From: Paenibacillus sp. OK003
Lineage (GTDB): Bacteria; Bacillota; Bacilli; Paenibacillales; Paenibacillaceae
Reading direction: 5' to 3'
Assembly (NCBI RefSeq): GCF_900109515.1
Contig: NZ_FOBD01000001.1
Span: forward strand, 62,001-126,000
DNA length: 64,000 bases
How positions within the stretch are numbered: the stretch's first letter is position 1; each line of letters begins with the position of its first letter. The position numbers were made by a program, and so were the translations under genes. Under the pieces are notes generated by a model. The model saw only the letters and a program-made list of their open reading frames with translations. It was not told the origin of the DNA and did no database searches. This document shows, one piece after another, positions 24,957 through 32,809 of the stretch.

Positions 24957-27002
24957 ATGAATATAAGTTCCGTGATTCGTGGGCTGCTGGGAGATAGTAA
25001 ACCGGGAAATGCCAAGCCACTGGAGTTAAAGGAAGGTCAGATTGTACGGGGTTCTGTGGTTAGTGTATCCGAAGATGGAGCAGATGCGGTTCTTCAGATT
25101 CAGGGTATACAGGTGCGTGCAAAACTGGAAACTCCGCTTCGGCCAGGTGAAACAACTTTGCTTCAGGTCCAGCCTCCAGGTGAAAATGGTGTAACGGTAA
25201 TGAAACCACTGACGGGTACATTGGCGGAACTGCCACAGGCGTCTTTGAACAATTTGCTTCAGGAGGTAGGTTTGCCGGATACCAAGGGGAATCGGGAACT
25301 GCTGTTAGCTATGCAGCGAAGTGGATTACCTTTATCAAAGGATAATGTAGCCATGGTTCAAAATATGATGACAGCCAAACCTGCACAGGTGCCTGTTGAA
25401 GAATGGGTTCAGGCGACAGGGATTGCTTTTCAGCGTGGTCTTCCGGTTACAGTGGAAACGGTAAAGGGTCTGCATCAAGCTGTATTTGGTCCGCCACTAC
25501 ATCAGTTGTTGAAGGGTTTGGCTGAACAGCTGGAGTCCATGCTGACCCAAACTGCGGGTAAACCGGCATCTACCGGAGAACAGGCGACTTCTGTGAAACC
25601 AGCCATCATGGCTGGATTGCCTGTTCCGTTGGTTGGAGAGCAGACTGGAGAGGCTTTAACTGCATCAGGCGGTAACCGTCAGGTAGGAGGCTCAACTGGT
25701 TTATCCGGGCAACTTGTGCCAGGGGCAGCTGCTAATGATGCTCCAATGGTTGATGGATCGAGGGATACTGCTGGCGGTGCGGTTAAAGGCAATGGGCAGA
25801 CTGGTGTAGCCAATGCAGAGAATGCTGGGCTTAAGAGTGGGGCCAGCCATGTTGAAACTGCTGGCAAGGTGGGTACAGGTATTCCGGCAGGAACCGGAAT
25901 ACCTGGTGAAAGCCCGCGTGCAGCTGACGCAGGCGTTGCTGGGAGCCGCCCGGGCATGCCGGGGGCGGCAGTGGATGTTGCGGCTGGCCGGGTGATCGCA
26001 GGCCAGCCTGAGGGGGGCGCGGCCGGGCGAACCGACGGCCGCGGTGAAACGCCTGCTGCTGCGGGGCCCGTCGCTTCTGCAGCAGGGCAGGCGGCGCCAG
26101 CAGATCCATCGGCAGCGCAGCTGGCGCCCAAGCTGCTGGCGCTGCTGGACGCGCTGCGCAGCGCGTCCACAGCCGCACCGGCACAGCCTGGTGCGGCGAC
26201 ACAGGCCGCCCCTGCATCGCAGGGCGGCCAAGCGGCTGCGGCTGCCGGAGGCGTGCCGCAGCCTTTGCCAGCCGGCGCGGATGCGCTGCCGGCTGGCGGT
26301 AGTGCCGCAGCACCTGCGGGAGCTGCGGCGGCGCCCGTCACCCACGAGGGGGACCCGTGGGTGGGACGTGTGTTGAAGCTGCTCGGTGCGGAGCACGAGC
26401 AGCAGGCAGTGCACGGCGCGGCTGCGCAGGCGCGTGTGGGGGATGTGGCGAGTCCGGGAACCGCGGACACGCTGAAGGGCTTGCTGCTGCAGCTTGCCAG
26501 CAGCGATGGGGCACCGGCGGCGCTCAAGGATGCCGCCGGACAGGCTGTGCAATTTCTGACAGGTCAGCAGTTATTGCTGACAACAGATCGCAGTGCTACC
26601 TTTGCCCAGATGCACTGGTTTATTCCCATTACCGGACCTGACGGAGAAGAGACGGCTTCCGTTCAGATTCAATCACGCCGTGGGCAACGCGGTGAATTGG
26701 ATGCATCCAACTGCCGCCTTTGGTTTGATCTGGATATGAAAAGTCTTGGTCCAACACTGGTGGATGTGCATGTTGTTAATAATATCGTCAGTCTGCGTGT
26801 ACTTAATGACGGCGAAGGAATGGGATCGCTCCTGGAAAGTGGGCGCGATGAGATCCATAAGGCACTGGACAAGCTGGGTTATCAGTTGCTGACTTTCAAG
26901 GCGGAACCCTGGCCTGTTGGCCAGGAACCGGGTGCCGAACGGAAAATGACTGCCTCGGACTACAGTCCTGAACGATACAAAGGAGTGGACATGCGGGTAT
27001 GA
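24957..27002 (+). CDS. ylqG: YlqG, FliK-like hook-length-control domain protein
   Basis: A 681-residue protein. Residues 1-230 are ordinary sequence (RGLLGDSK, RPGETTLLQV). About 230-510 is a low-complexity Ala/Gly/Pro linker. The C-terminal 150 residues resemble the FliK hook-length-control domain (RRGQRGELDASNCRLWFDLDM, then TLVDVHVVNNIVSLRVLND). The linker is far more GC-rich than the rest: the 60 bases at 26041-26100 contain 45 G+C. The stop overlaps ylqH by ATGA. A FliK-like protein coupled to an FlhB-C-like protein outside the flagellar operon suggests a substrate-specificity pair, but no function is established. Confidence 0.8.
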   Translation: MNISSVIRGLLGDSKPGNAKPLELKEGQIVRGSVVSVSEDGADAVLQIQGIQVRAKLETPLRPGETTLLQVQPPGENGVTVMKPLTGTLAELPQASLNNLLQEVGLPDTKGNRELLLAMQRSGLPLSKDNVAMVQNMMTAKPAQVPVEEWVQATGIAFQRGLPVTVETVKGLHQAVFGPPLHQLLKGLAEQLESMLTQTAGKPASTGEQATSVKPAIMAGLPVPLVGEQTGEALTASGGNRQVGGSTGLSGQLVPGAAANDAPMVDGSRDTAGGAVKGNGQTGVANAENAGLKSGASHVETAGKVGTGIPAGTGIPGESPRAADAGVAGSRPGMPGAAVDVAAGRVIAGQPEGGAAGRTDGRGETPAAAGPVASAAGQAAPADPSAAQLAPKLLALLDALRSASTAAPAQPGAATQAAPASQGGQAAAAAGGVPQPLPAGADALPAGGSAAAPAGAAAAPVTHEGDPWVGRVLKLLGAEHEQQAVHGAAAQARVGDVASPGTADTLKGLLLQLASSDGAPAALKDAAGQAVQFLTGQQLLLTTDRSATFAQMHWFIPITGPDGEETASVQIQSRRGQRGELDASNCRLWFDLDMKSLGPTLVDVHVVNNIVSLRVLNDGEGMGSLLESGRDEIHKALDKLGYQLLTFKAEPWPVGQEPGAERKMTASDYSPERYKGVDMRV

Positions 27003-27307
27003 AAGAGGATTCGCAACCGGACCTGATGTCCAAAAAGGCCGTTGCTTTAAAATATGTACCTGGTGAGAGCGAAGCACCAGTGGTCGTAGCCAAAGGTCGT
27101 GGCAAAGTGGCAGAAGCCATTCTGGATAAAGCCAAGGAAAATGGTGTGCCTGTTCAGGAGGATGCTGCGCTTGTCGAAGTGCTTTCCAAACTGGATTTGG
27201 ATGAACAGATCCCGTCGGAACTGTATCAACTGGTGGCCGAAGTGTTGACCTACATTTATCGTGCTGACCGTCTGGCTTCAGGACAAGAGGAAGAAGAATC
27301 ATGGTAG
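26999..27307 (+). CDS. ylqH: YlqH, free-standing FlhB C-terminal domain homologue
   Basis: A 102-residue cytoplasmic protein matching the C-terminal (post-cleavage) domain of FlhB/YscU: AVALKY, then an APVVVAKG strand, a central helix, and IPSELYQLVAEVLTYIY. Compare FlhB from this window, which has AVALKYEGSEMEAPQIIAKG and IPADLFQAVAEVLAYVY. The NPTH autocleavage motif of FlhB is replaced by SKK, so the protein equals the mature FlhB-CC fragment. It is coupled to ylqG (ATGA) and overlaps yraN by seven bases. It could stand in for, or compete with, FlhB-CC in export switching. Confidence 0.85.
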   Translation: MKEDSQPDLMSKKAVALKYVPGESEAPVVVAKGRGKVAEAILDKAKENGVPVQEDAALVEVLSKLDLDEQIPSELYQLVAEVLTYIYRADRLASGQEEEESW

Positions 27308-27699
27308 AGCGCAGATCAGAACAGGAGCCAGCTTCCAAATTGACACGTCAGCAAAAAGGACGTTTGGGTGAAGAAGCTGCTTGCGACTGGCTCCGGGAGC
27401 ATAGTTATCGGATTCTCCGTAAAAATTGGCGCTGTCGAAGCGGAGAGATCGATATCGTTGCTTCCCATGAAGGTATGATTGTTTTTATTGAAGTCCGCAG
27501 TAGAAGCGGAACTGTGCAGTATGGTACACCCCAGGAGTCGGTAGATATCCGTAAAATGAAGCAGGTACGTGCAACTGCATCTGTATATTTGCAAATGACG
27601 GGAGAGACAGATCATCAAATTCGTTTTGATGTGATCGCAGTCATGCTGGATAAAGCAGGCGAAACCGTCTCGATTGATCATCTTATTAATGCATTTTGA
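27301..27699 (+). CDS. yraN: YraN (UPF0102) endonuclease-fold protein
   Basis: Small protein of the UPF0102 family with a Holliday-junction-resolvase-like nuclease fold. The 132-residue product has the catalytic pattern GEIDIVASHEGMIVFIEVRSRS, with an early Glu in GRLGEEAACDWL. The ATG overlaps the ylqH stop. In many Firmicutes yraN is next to comM; here an AT-rich accessory island and a nitroreductase gene separate them. Its exact substrate is unknown. Confidence 0.92.
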   Translation: MVERRSEQEPASKLTRQQKGRLGEEAACDWLREHSYRILRKNWRCRSGEIDIVASHEGMIVFIEVRSRSGTVQYGTPQESVDIRKMKQVRATASVYLQMTGETDHQIRFDVIAVMLDKAGETVSIDHLINAF

Positions 27700-27733
27700 G
27701 TCCCTACTATATAAGGGATTCTTCTGATGTGTT

Positions 27734-27785
27734 AACCCACAGGAAAGACACTTGAAAAAGTGACTCTCCTGTGGGTTATTTTTTT
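27734..27785 (+). terminator. rho-independent terminator after yraN
   Basis: AACCCACAGGA (27734-27744) pairs with TCCTGTGGGTT (27767-27777), with an inner CACTT/AAGTG helix, followed by seven T. It ends the rnhB-ylqGH-yraN region. Confidence 0.9.
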
Positions 27786-27844
27786 GGGGCTGGTTATAGG
27801 AAAAAAGAAATTAAGAACATAACTGCTTCACATGCAGTAATGGT

Positions 27845-27859
27845 GATACAATTTGTATC
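27845..27859. promoter_or_regulatory. GATACA-ATT-TGTATC palindrome, distal copy
   Basis: Perfect 6-bp inverted repeat with a 3-bp spacer. An identical repeat with a different spacer lies at 28134-28148. A matched pair of operators is the simplest reading; the regulator is unknown. Confidence 0.5.
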
Positions 27860-28133
27860 TAAAAGTGAGTAATTGAAATTATCCTCGTTGTTAATATTTC
27901 CTTTTCCGATCGTTAATGGACTACATCTCATTAATAATTCTCTATATAAGAGCTCAAACGATGTGTTTCAATCCAGTCTACGCTACTGAGTTGCTTGTTA
28001 TAAAGTGCACTCATTCTCCTTGCCATATATGTCCATTCCGGAGTTCATTCTAATTCCATAAACAATAAAGCTTCGCTATGTGTTCTAACTTGTTGCTAGA
28101 CGACAAAAGAGAATGGAGCACTTAAAATAAATA

Positions 28134-28157
28134 GATACAAAATGTATCATTTATAAT
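28134..28157 (+). promoter_or_regulatory. GATACA-AAA-TGTATC palindrome next to a TATAAT box
   Basis: The palindrome (28134-28148) ends three bases before TATAAT (28152-28157), so it occupies the spacer of the likely promoter for the peptide gene. No good -35 is visible. This could suit an activator or a repressor acting at the spacer. Confidence 0.55.
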
Positions 28158-28195
28158 AAAATAAGAAAAGAAAATATAAAAAAGAGGTGTGAACT

Positions 28196-28357
28196 ATGAA
28201 AGAAATTCAATCTGCTGCAGAAAAGAAAGAAAAACAGGCGTGGGAGACTCCTCGAATGGAAGTGCTCGATATTAGTGAAACCATGAACGGTGGCGAGGGG
28301 ATTTGGCAATATGTATGGGGCGGGGAATTTTGGAAGCTCGAAATGCTAGTCAGTTAG
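28196..28357 (+). CDS. small RiPP-like precursor peptide with paeninodin/lasso-type leader
   Basis: A 53-codon gene with AAGAGGTG at 28182-28189, correctly spaced before the ATG. The leader half contains AWETPRMEVLDISETM, matching the W-x-x-P-x-x-EVLD-x-x-x-TM pattern of paeninodin-family lasso precursors, with Thr at the expected penultimate leader position. The putative core NGGEGIWQYVWGGEF... is rich in Gly and Trp but has no Asp/Glu at core positions 7-9 and does not begin with Gly/Ala, so it is not a standard lasso core. No lasso maturation genes (asparagine-synthetase-like, protease or PqqD-like) lie in the window. A secreted protein gene follows after 67 bases. Confidence 0.7.
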   Translation: MKEIQSAAEKKEKQAWETPRMEVLDISETMNGGEGIWQYVWGGEFWKLEMLVS

Positions 28358-28424
28358 ATAGATATAAGAATTTCATATTGTCAATCATATTTTCTACTAT
28401 ATTTGGATGAGGTGAACGATTATC

Positions 28425-29636
28425 ATGAGTAGTCAATGGAAATGGATGGTTCGTTTAAGTGTATTTTTATTATTTTCTGGGGTGCTTGGTCTGCTGCATT
28501 CTGAAACGACATATGCAGCTTCCAAAGACGCTTCTGTTAGGGAAATGGGGAATCGTCCCGCTCAAACTGCGTATATTATTGGGAAAATTACTGATAACGA
28601 TGGTTTTCCAGTAAAAGATGTGAACGTACATATTACGCGGGAAACGGGTGGGGAACAAAAACAAATAGTGAAAACCGATTCTAAAGGAGATTTTAGGTTT
28701 GAAACAGTGATAAGTGAAAGCACGGATTTTTCCATTAAAGCGCTAGCCAAGGGATACTTGGATTCAGGAAAGAATTTTAGTTATATTAACTTGAATCCGG
28801 GGGGAACAGAAGTAGTAAATTTAGTAATCTTCGAGCCAGCCACCATTGTAGGCAAAGTTACTGATCAATCAGGAAAACCTGTTGTAGGTGCTGTCATTAA
28901 AGCAACAACAGTCAGCCAATCTGTAAAGACAGACAGGGAGGGCAACTATGCGATTTCAGGAATAGACAATTATGCCTACAATGAAATTACGATACAGGTT
29001 GATGCAAAAGGCTATGTGTTTTACACAAGATATTTATCAGTAGGTACTGGGAGTACAACGAAATTGAACATAGTACTGCAAGATGCGGCGGACGTTAGTG
29101 GATTGGTCAAAGATGAACAAGGGAGGCCGGTTGCAGGGGCCACCGTATCTCTTGATAATTTCAAGACGAAAACAGACAAACAAGGCAAGTATTCCATAAA
29201 TCGACTGCGACCGGAATCAAGCACAATCTCTGTTGAAGCGGATGGTTATATCAAGCAAACAATTAGGGTAACTTTGGTCAAAGGACCTAACAATACATTT
29301 GATTTTATTCTCAAGAGTAATGTAGACAAAACCCCGCCTGTAACCAAATATGCTTTAGTTCCTTTAACAGTGGTATCCAACGGAAAACAATATATTAATG
29401 GATTTAATTTCAAGTTAAAGGCAACGGACGAAGTTGACGGATCTGGCTTGAAAATGACCCAGTACAGAATCAATGGGGGTGAATGGATCACGTTTACCGG
29501 ACCAATAAAAATTTATGCCCCTGATGTCAAAACAGTGGAGTATTTCAGCACGGATGTCGCCGGCAACCAGGAAAAAATAAACAAAATGGATTTTGTGAAT
29601 GGGAAGTATGAAGGAGCAGGATCGTACCCTTATTGA
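28425..29636 (+). CDS. secreted protein with repeated carboxypeptidase-regulatory-like domains
   Basis: A 403-residue exported protein. The N-terminus is a signal peptide with probable cleavage near TTYAAS at about residue 32. Three transthyretin-like CarboxypepD_reg beta domains follow, at about 50-133, 138-215 and 219-292. Each opens with a G-K/V-x-D-x-x-G-x-P-V-x-x-A/V pattern (for example GKVTDQSGKPVVGAVIKA). The last 100 residues resemble an OmpL47-type Ig-like repeat (TEYFSTDVAGN-like ending). There is no LPXTG or membrane anchor, so it is probably released or wall-bound non-covalently. It may be co-transcribed with the small peptide gene. Adhesion or matrix roles are possible; none is shown. 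Confidence 0.8.
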   Translation: MSSQWKWMVRLSVFLLFSGVLGLLHSETTYAASKDASVREMGNRPAQTAYIIGKITDNDGFPVKDVNVHITRETGGEQKQIVKTDSKGDFRFETVISESTDFSIKALAKGYLDSGKNFSYINLNPGGTEVVNLVIFEPATIVGKVTDQSGKPVVGAVIKATTVSQSVKTDREGNYAISGIDNYAYNEITIQVDAKGYVFYTRYLSVGTGSTTKLNIVLQDAADVSGLVKDEQGRPVAGATVSLDNFKTKTDKQGKYSINRLRPESSTISVEADGYIKQTIRVTLVKGPNNTFDFILKSNVDKTPPVTKYALVPLTVVSNGKQYINGFNFKLKATDEVDGSGLKMTQYRINGGEWITFTGPIKIYAPDVKTVEYFSTDVAGNQEKINKMDFVNGKYEGAGSYPY

Positions 29637-29659
29637 TTAAATAGCTATTTATAATGAAG

Positions 29660-29717
29660 AAAGGCGACGTTGACTCTAAGAATCTCTCCGCGGGGGAAGA
29701 GTCGAAGTCGCCTTTTT
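29660..29717 (+). terminator. rho-independent terminator of the island
   Basis: AAAGGCGAC...GACTCT pairs with AGAGTC...GTCGCCTTT, ending in T5. It closes the peptide/secreted-protein unit. Confidence 0.88.
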
Positions 29718-29760
29718 GCATCCGAAATAACAAGAATGAAATAATGTTATCCGCATTCCT

Positions 29761-29790
29761 TTGAATCCAATGAACCGATCAGTGTATAAT
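29761..29790 (+). promoter_or_regulatory. promoter for the nitroreductase gene
   Basis: TTGAAT (29761-29766) and TATAAT (29785-29790) with an 18-bp spacer. A second TATAAT at 29884-29889 is too near the start codon to serve. Confidence 0.6.
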
Positions 29791-29904
29791 CAAGAGGGTA
29801 ATCCAGTTTTGCTGCACCGTTTGATTTTTCATAAATGAGTCGATTCACATCGCAGGCTCGAACTGCGGTCACGGATAATTTTTTATAATCTGGGAGGCAT
29901 GGTC

Positions 29905-30456
29905 ATGAGTAAATCTACCCTAACGGGTAACGTTGTAAGAGAAGCCATTCAAAATCGTCGTACCGTCAAAAAGTTTAAGAAAGAAGCGGTTCCCACACAG
30001 CAGATTATTGATTTATTGGACACAGCCGTATGGGCACCCAATCATAAATTGCGTGAGCCGTGGCGGTTTTTATTGTTTAGCGGAAATGGACTGAACAAGC
30101 TGGCAGACGCTATTGATGCCGAGATGGGGGAGGATAACAAGTTCTCTGCCAATATCAAGCAGGTTCCTGCCGTTATGCTTGTCGTTATGGAAGAAGATCC
30201 GCGCCAGAATATCTGGGATGAAGATTTTGCAGCAGTGAGTGCGTTGGTACAGAACTTCCTGCTCGCGGCATGGAGTGAAGACATTGGTACGTTCTGGGTA
30301 ACCAAGCCTTTCTTGTACGGACCCAAATTCCGTAAGTCCCTTGGCATTCAGGCTGGGGAAAAAATTATCGGCATGGTTTATATGGGGTATCCAGATGTTA
30401 TTCCTTCTGCCAAAGAACGTACACCAGCCAAAGACAAGCTGACCATATTTGAATAA
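29905..30456 (+). CDS. nitroreductase-family flavoprotein
   Basis: FMN-dependent NAD(P)H oxidoreductase fold, 183 residues. The N-terminal REAIQNRRTVKKFKKE motif provides the FMN-phosphate arginines. APNHKLREPWRF follows, and GMVYMGYPD near the C-terminus is the usual GxxxGxP-type motif. It resembles the shorter YdjA/YfkO-like branch; the physiological substrate is unknown. The ATG at 29905 is 7 nt from GGGAGG, while an in-frame ATG at 29899 is too close to it. It is monocistronic, with its own promoter and a following hairpin, and convergent with comM. Confidence 0.87.
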   Translation: MSKSTLTGNVVREAIQNRRTVKKFKKEAVPTQQIIDLLDTAVWAPNHKLREPWRFLLFSGNGLNKLADAIDAEMGEDNKFSANIKQVPAVMLVVMEEDPRQNIWDEDFAAVSALVQNFLLAAWSEDIGTFWVTKPFLYGPKFRKSLGIQAGEKIIGMVYMGYPDVIPSAKERTPAKDKLTIFE

Positions 30457-30503
30457 TTGATATCTTGTTCGCTATACATTCGAACGGGATGCTCTATGCA
30501 AAG

Positions 30504-30551
30504 CCTCTGCAAGTACCCCTCTATTAGAGAGGAGATATACTTGCAGGGGTA
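30504..30551 (+). terminator. hairpin between nitroreductase gene and comM
   Basis: CCTCTGCAAGTA pairs with TACTTGCAGGGG, with an inner CCCCTC/GAGAGG helix. The T tail is weak on both strands; it may serve as a terminator for the convergent pair. Confidence 0.5.
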
Positions 30552-30678
30552 TTTGACTTGTTAATTTATATAACCTTAAGTTTGAAATCTACAGATATCT
30601 CGCTTGAACCTTTTATGATGCTGAATGGCAAAGGCACGTATTTCACCTTATAGCCTTTATTTCCTTGATGATCCTCGC

Positions 30679-32283
30679 TTAAAACAAATTCAAATCCAGT
30701 TGACGATACTGAATCGCCTCAGCCACATGAGCTGTCAAAATGACGCCTTCATGGTCCAAGTCTGCGATCGTCTGGGCCATCTTAATAATCCGATCATGTG
30801 CACGCATGCTCAGGTTCAGTGCTTGCAGTGTCTGCTGGAGCAGTTGGTCTGCTTCTTCAGGCAAACGGATTGTTCGACGCAGAAGGGTTCCTGAGAGCTG
30901 GCTATTCCAACGAACTGAACTATTAGCATATCGTGCGGCCTGAATATGATGAGCATGAATGACTTTGCCCTGCATTTCCGCAGATGATGGAGAAGCGCCA
31001 GCCTTGCGCCACTCGCTCGGGGGAGGAACTTCGACCTGAAGGTCGATGCGATCTAGCAGCGGCCCCGAGATTTTGGCACGGTAGGCGGCAACACGAGCAG
31101 GACTGCATATACAGCGTTGATCCTCCGATTGGGCAGAGAGATATCCGCAAGGACAGGGATTCATAGAACAGGCGAGCATAAATTGTGCTGGAAATGTGAA
31201 CGCGGCTCTCGCCCGGCTAATGGTGACTTTACGATCCTCCAATGGTTGTCTCAACACTTCTAGGACTTGCCGCTGAAACTCGGGCAGCTCATCCAGAAAC
31301 AATATCCCCCGGTGAGCAAGACTTACTTCACCCGGTTTGGGGATGCCGCCGCCTCCAATTAGACCTGAAGTGGAGATCGTATGGTGTGGAGAGCGAAAGG
31401 GTCTGTCTGCAATGAGACCATTCGAGGTATCTTTAAGCTTACCAGCAGCACTTAACACTTTGGTTACTTCCAGCGCTTCGTCTTCAGACAACGGCGGGAG
31501 AATCGTAGGCAGCCGTTTGATTAACATGGTTTTCCCTGTTCCTGGTGGTCCGACGAGTAAAATATTGTGCATGCCTGCTGCGGCAATCATGAGTGCACGC
31601 TTCACATGATGCTGTCCCAAAACATCACTATAATCATCGTCCAACGACGGAGATCCCATTGGACCCTCACGGTGCTTCATATCACCGTAATTGGGATGTA
31701 GAGCAGAGAGATGGGTGTAATCTTTTAAAACAACAGGCCTGGGATTCTGTAGCAGTCCTTTCTTGTTCTTCGAATTCGTTTCCTGTTCTGGAACGATATC
31801 TTGCAAATGACGAATGCCATATACCCGAATACCCCGAATCAGCGAAGCCTCTTCCAGATTATCGGAGGGCAGAATAACAGAGGTAAAGCCTTGACGTTTC
31901 GCCAAATCTACCATGGACAAAATGCCAGGTACTGATCTCACTGAACCGTCCAATGCCAGCTCACCCACCACCAATGTCCGTTCCTGCACAGGAAGTACTA
32001 GCTGACCACTTGTCGTAAGTAAACCAATAGCAATGGCAAGATCAAAAGAAGATCCTTCCTTGCGCAGATCAGCGGGGGCTAGATTAATTGTAATCCGCTG
32101 CAACGGATACTGGTAACCACAGTTTTTTATAGCGGCACGAACACGTTCAACCGCTTCACGAATAGCCGAATCCGGCAATCCGATAATAGACGTCTGGGGT
32201 AGACCATTCGACAAATCTGTTTCCACCTCTATTAAAACGCTGTCAATTCCATATAAACAGGCACTATGCAGTTTACCGTACAT
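30679..32283 (-). CDS. comM: ComM/YifB-type Mg-chelatase-like AAA+ ATPase
   Basis: AAA+ protein of the YifB/ComM family. In naturally competent bacteria ComM is a helicase that helps branch migration during integration of transforming DNA. The 534-residue product has the N-terminal Lon-like ChlI domain (about 20-140), Walker A GPPGTGKTML near residue 243, Walker B ILFLDELPEF, the Cys-rich stretch CSMNPCPCGY and the C-terminal Mg-chelatase helicase-like domain (about 440-530). GTGAGGTG lies about 11 nt before the ATG. dprA, another recombination/competence gene, lies 3.6 kb further on. Confidence 0.94.
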   Translation of the reverse strand: MYGKLHSACLYGIDSVLIEVETDLSNGLPQTSIIGLPDSAIREAVERVRAAIKNCGYQYPLQRITINLAPADLRKEGSSFDLAIAIGLLTTSGQLVLPVQERTLVVGELALDGSVRSVPGILSMVDLAKRQGFTSVILPSDNLEEASLIRGIRVYGIRHLQDIVPEQETNSKNKKGLLQNPRPVVLKDYTHLSALHPNYGDMKHREGPMGSPSLDDDYSDVLGQHHVKRALMIAAAGMHNILLVGPPGTGKTMLIKRLPTILPPLSEDEALEVTKVLSAAGKLKDTSNGLIADRPFRSPHHTISTSGLIGGGGIPKPGEVSLAHRGILFLDELPEFQRQVLEVLRQPLEDRKVTISRARAAFTFPAQFMLACSMNPCPCGYLSAQSEDQRCICSPARVAAYRAKISGPLLDRIDLQVEVPPPSEWRKAGASPSSAEMQGKVIHAHHIQAARYANSSVRWNSQLSGTLLRRTIRLPEEADQLLQQTLQALNLSMRAHDRIIKMAQTIADLDHEGVILTAHVAEAIQYRQLDLNLF

Positions 32284-32809
32284 AATAAAAGAAACACCTC
32301 ACTTCGTCTTTGGCGCGCATAATACGGGCCAGTCTACGAATTAAGGTGCTTCCTCAGCTTCTAACAAGCATTTTATATAAAAGCAATCAGGGCGTCAACC
32401 CGTCATCGTCATAGCTGATGTGTATCTATCCCTGACTCCTGGATTGTTTACAGTTTCCGCATGAAGTTTCTCGCAGAAGTATAGAATGTTCAGTTCTGAT
32501 TCAATATCGCGCTGTTGTGAAAAAGGATGTAGATGCTGGTTGAGCTGTTTCAACATATCAAGAGTTTTTTGTTACGTTGTCATATGATTTCGATCGTATA
32601 TGCCTCAAATTATATTTTGTACAATTAAATTTAAAGCTATTAAATTGAAAAGTAAAATCATTTGTGCTCAATTATTCTGTTTTTTTTCTAATTTATGATA
32701 AGATAGATCAAGGGCTCCATATAATTCGCCGAATTATAGCGGATATAACAGTTGTAAGCCTCTATTATTAAGTTATATAGAATGCACAATAGGTAGGTGA
32801 GACAGATCT
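32284..32809. other. comM-ohrR divergent intergenic region
   Basis: About 526 bases with no supported gene. The part next to ohrR is very AT-rich and includes an OhrR-box-like sequence at 32620-32634. Promoters for comM (minus) and the MarR gene (plus) must lie here, but no consensus pair stood out. Confidence 0.45.
32620..32634 (+). promoter_or_regulatory. possible OhrR operator
   Basis: TACAATTAAATTTAA agrees with the OhrR half-operator TACAATTAAATTGTA of B. subtilis at 13 of 15 positions. It lies about 175 bp upstream of the OhrR-type gene, which suggests autoregulation or a missing target. The distance is long, so this is tentative. Confidence 0.35.

Larger units (their letters stand above)
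27786..28195 (+). other. AT-rich leader region of the peptide gene
   Basis: No gene seen. It holds two GATACA-N3-TGTATC palindromes near its two ends and a TATAAT at 28152-28157. An imperfect long inverted repeat pairs AAGTGCACTCATTCTC (from 28003) with GAGAATGGAGCACTT (28109-28123). The composition is clearly more AT-rich than the flanking genes. Confidence 0.5.

Noticed and set aside
25679..26552. Two long minus-strand open frames of about 280 codons opposite ylqG
   Set aside because: They arise from the GC-rich low-complexity linker of ylqG; they are Ala/Pro/Ser- or Arg/Cys-rich, have no ribosome site and match no family pattern.
28003..28123. Inverted repeat AAGTGCACTCATTCTC / GAGAATGGAGCACTT as a MITE
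   Set aside because: The arms are imperfect, no target duplication is visible and only one copy was seen; kept only as a note in the region description.
29884..29889. TATAAT next to the nitroreductase start
   Set aside because: Too close to the start codon; the pair at 29761-29790 is better.
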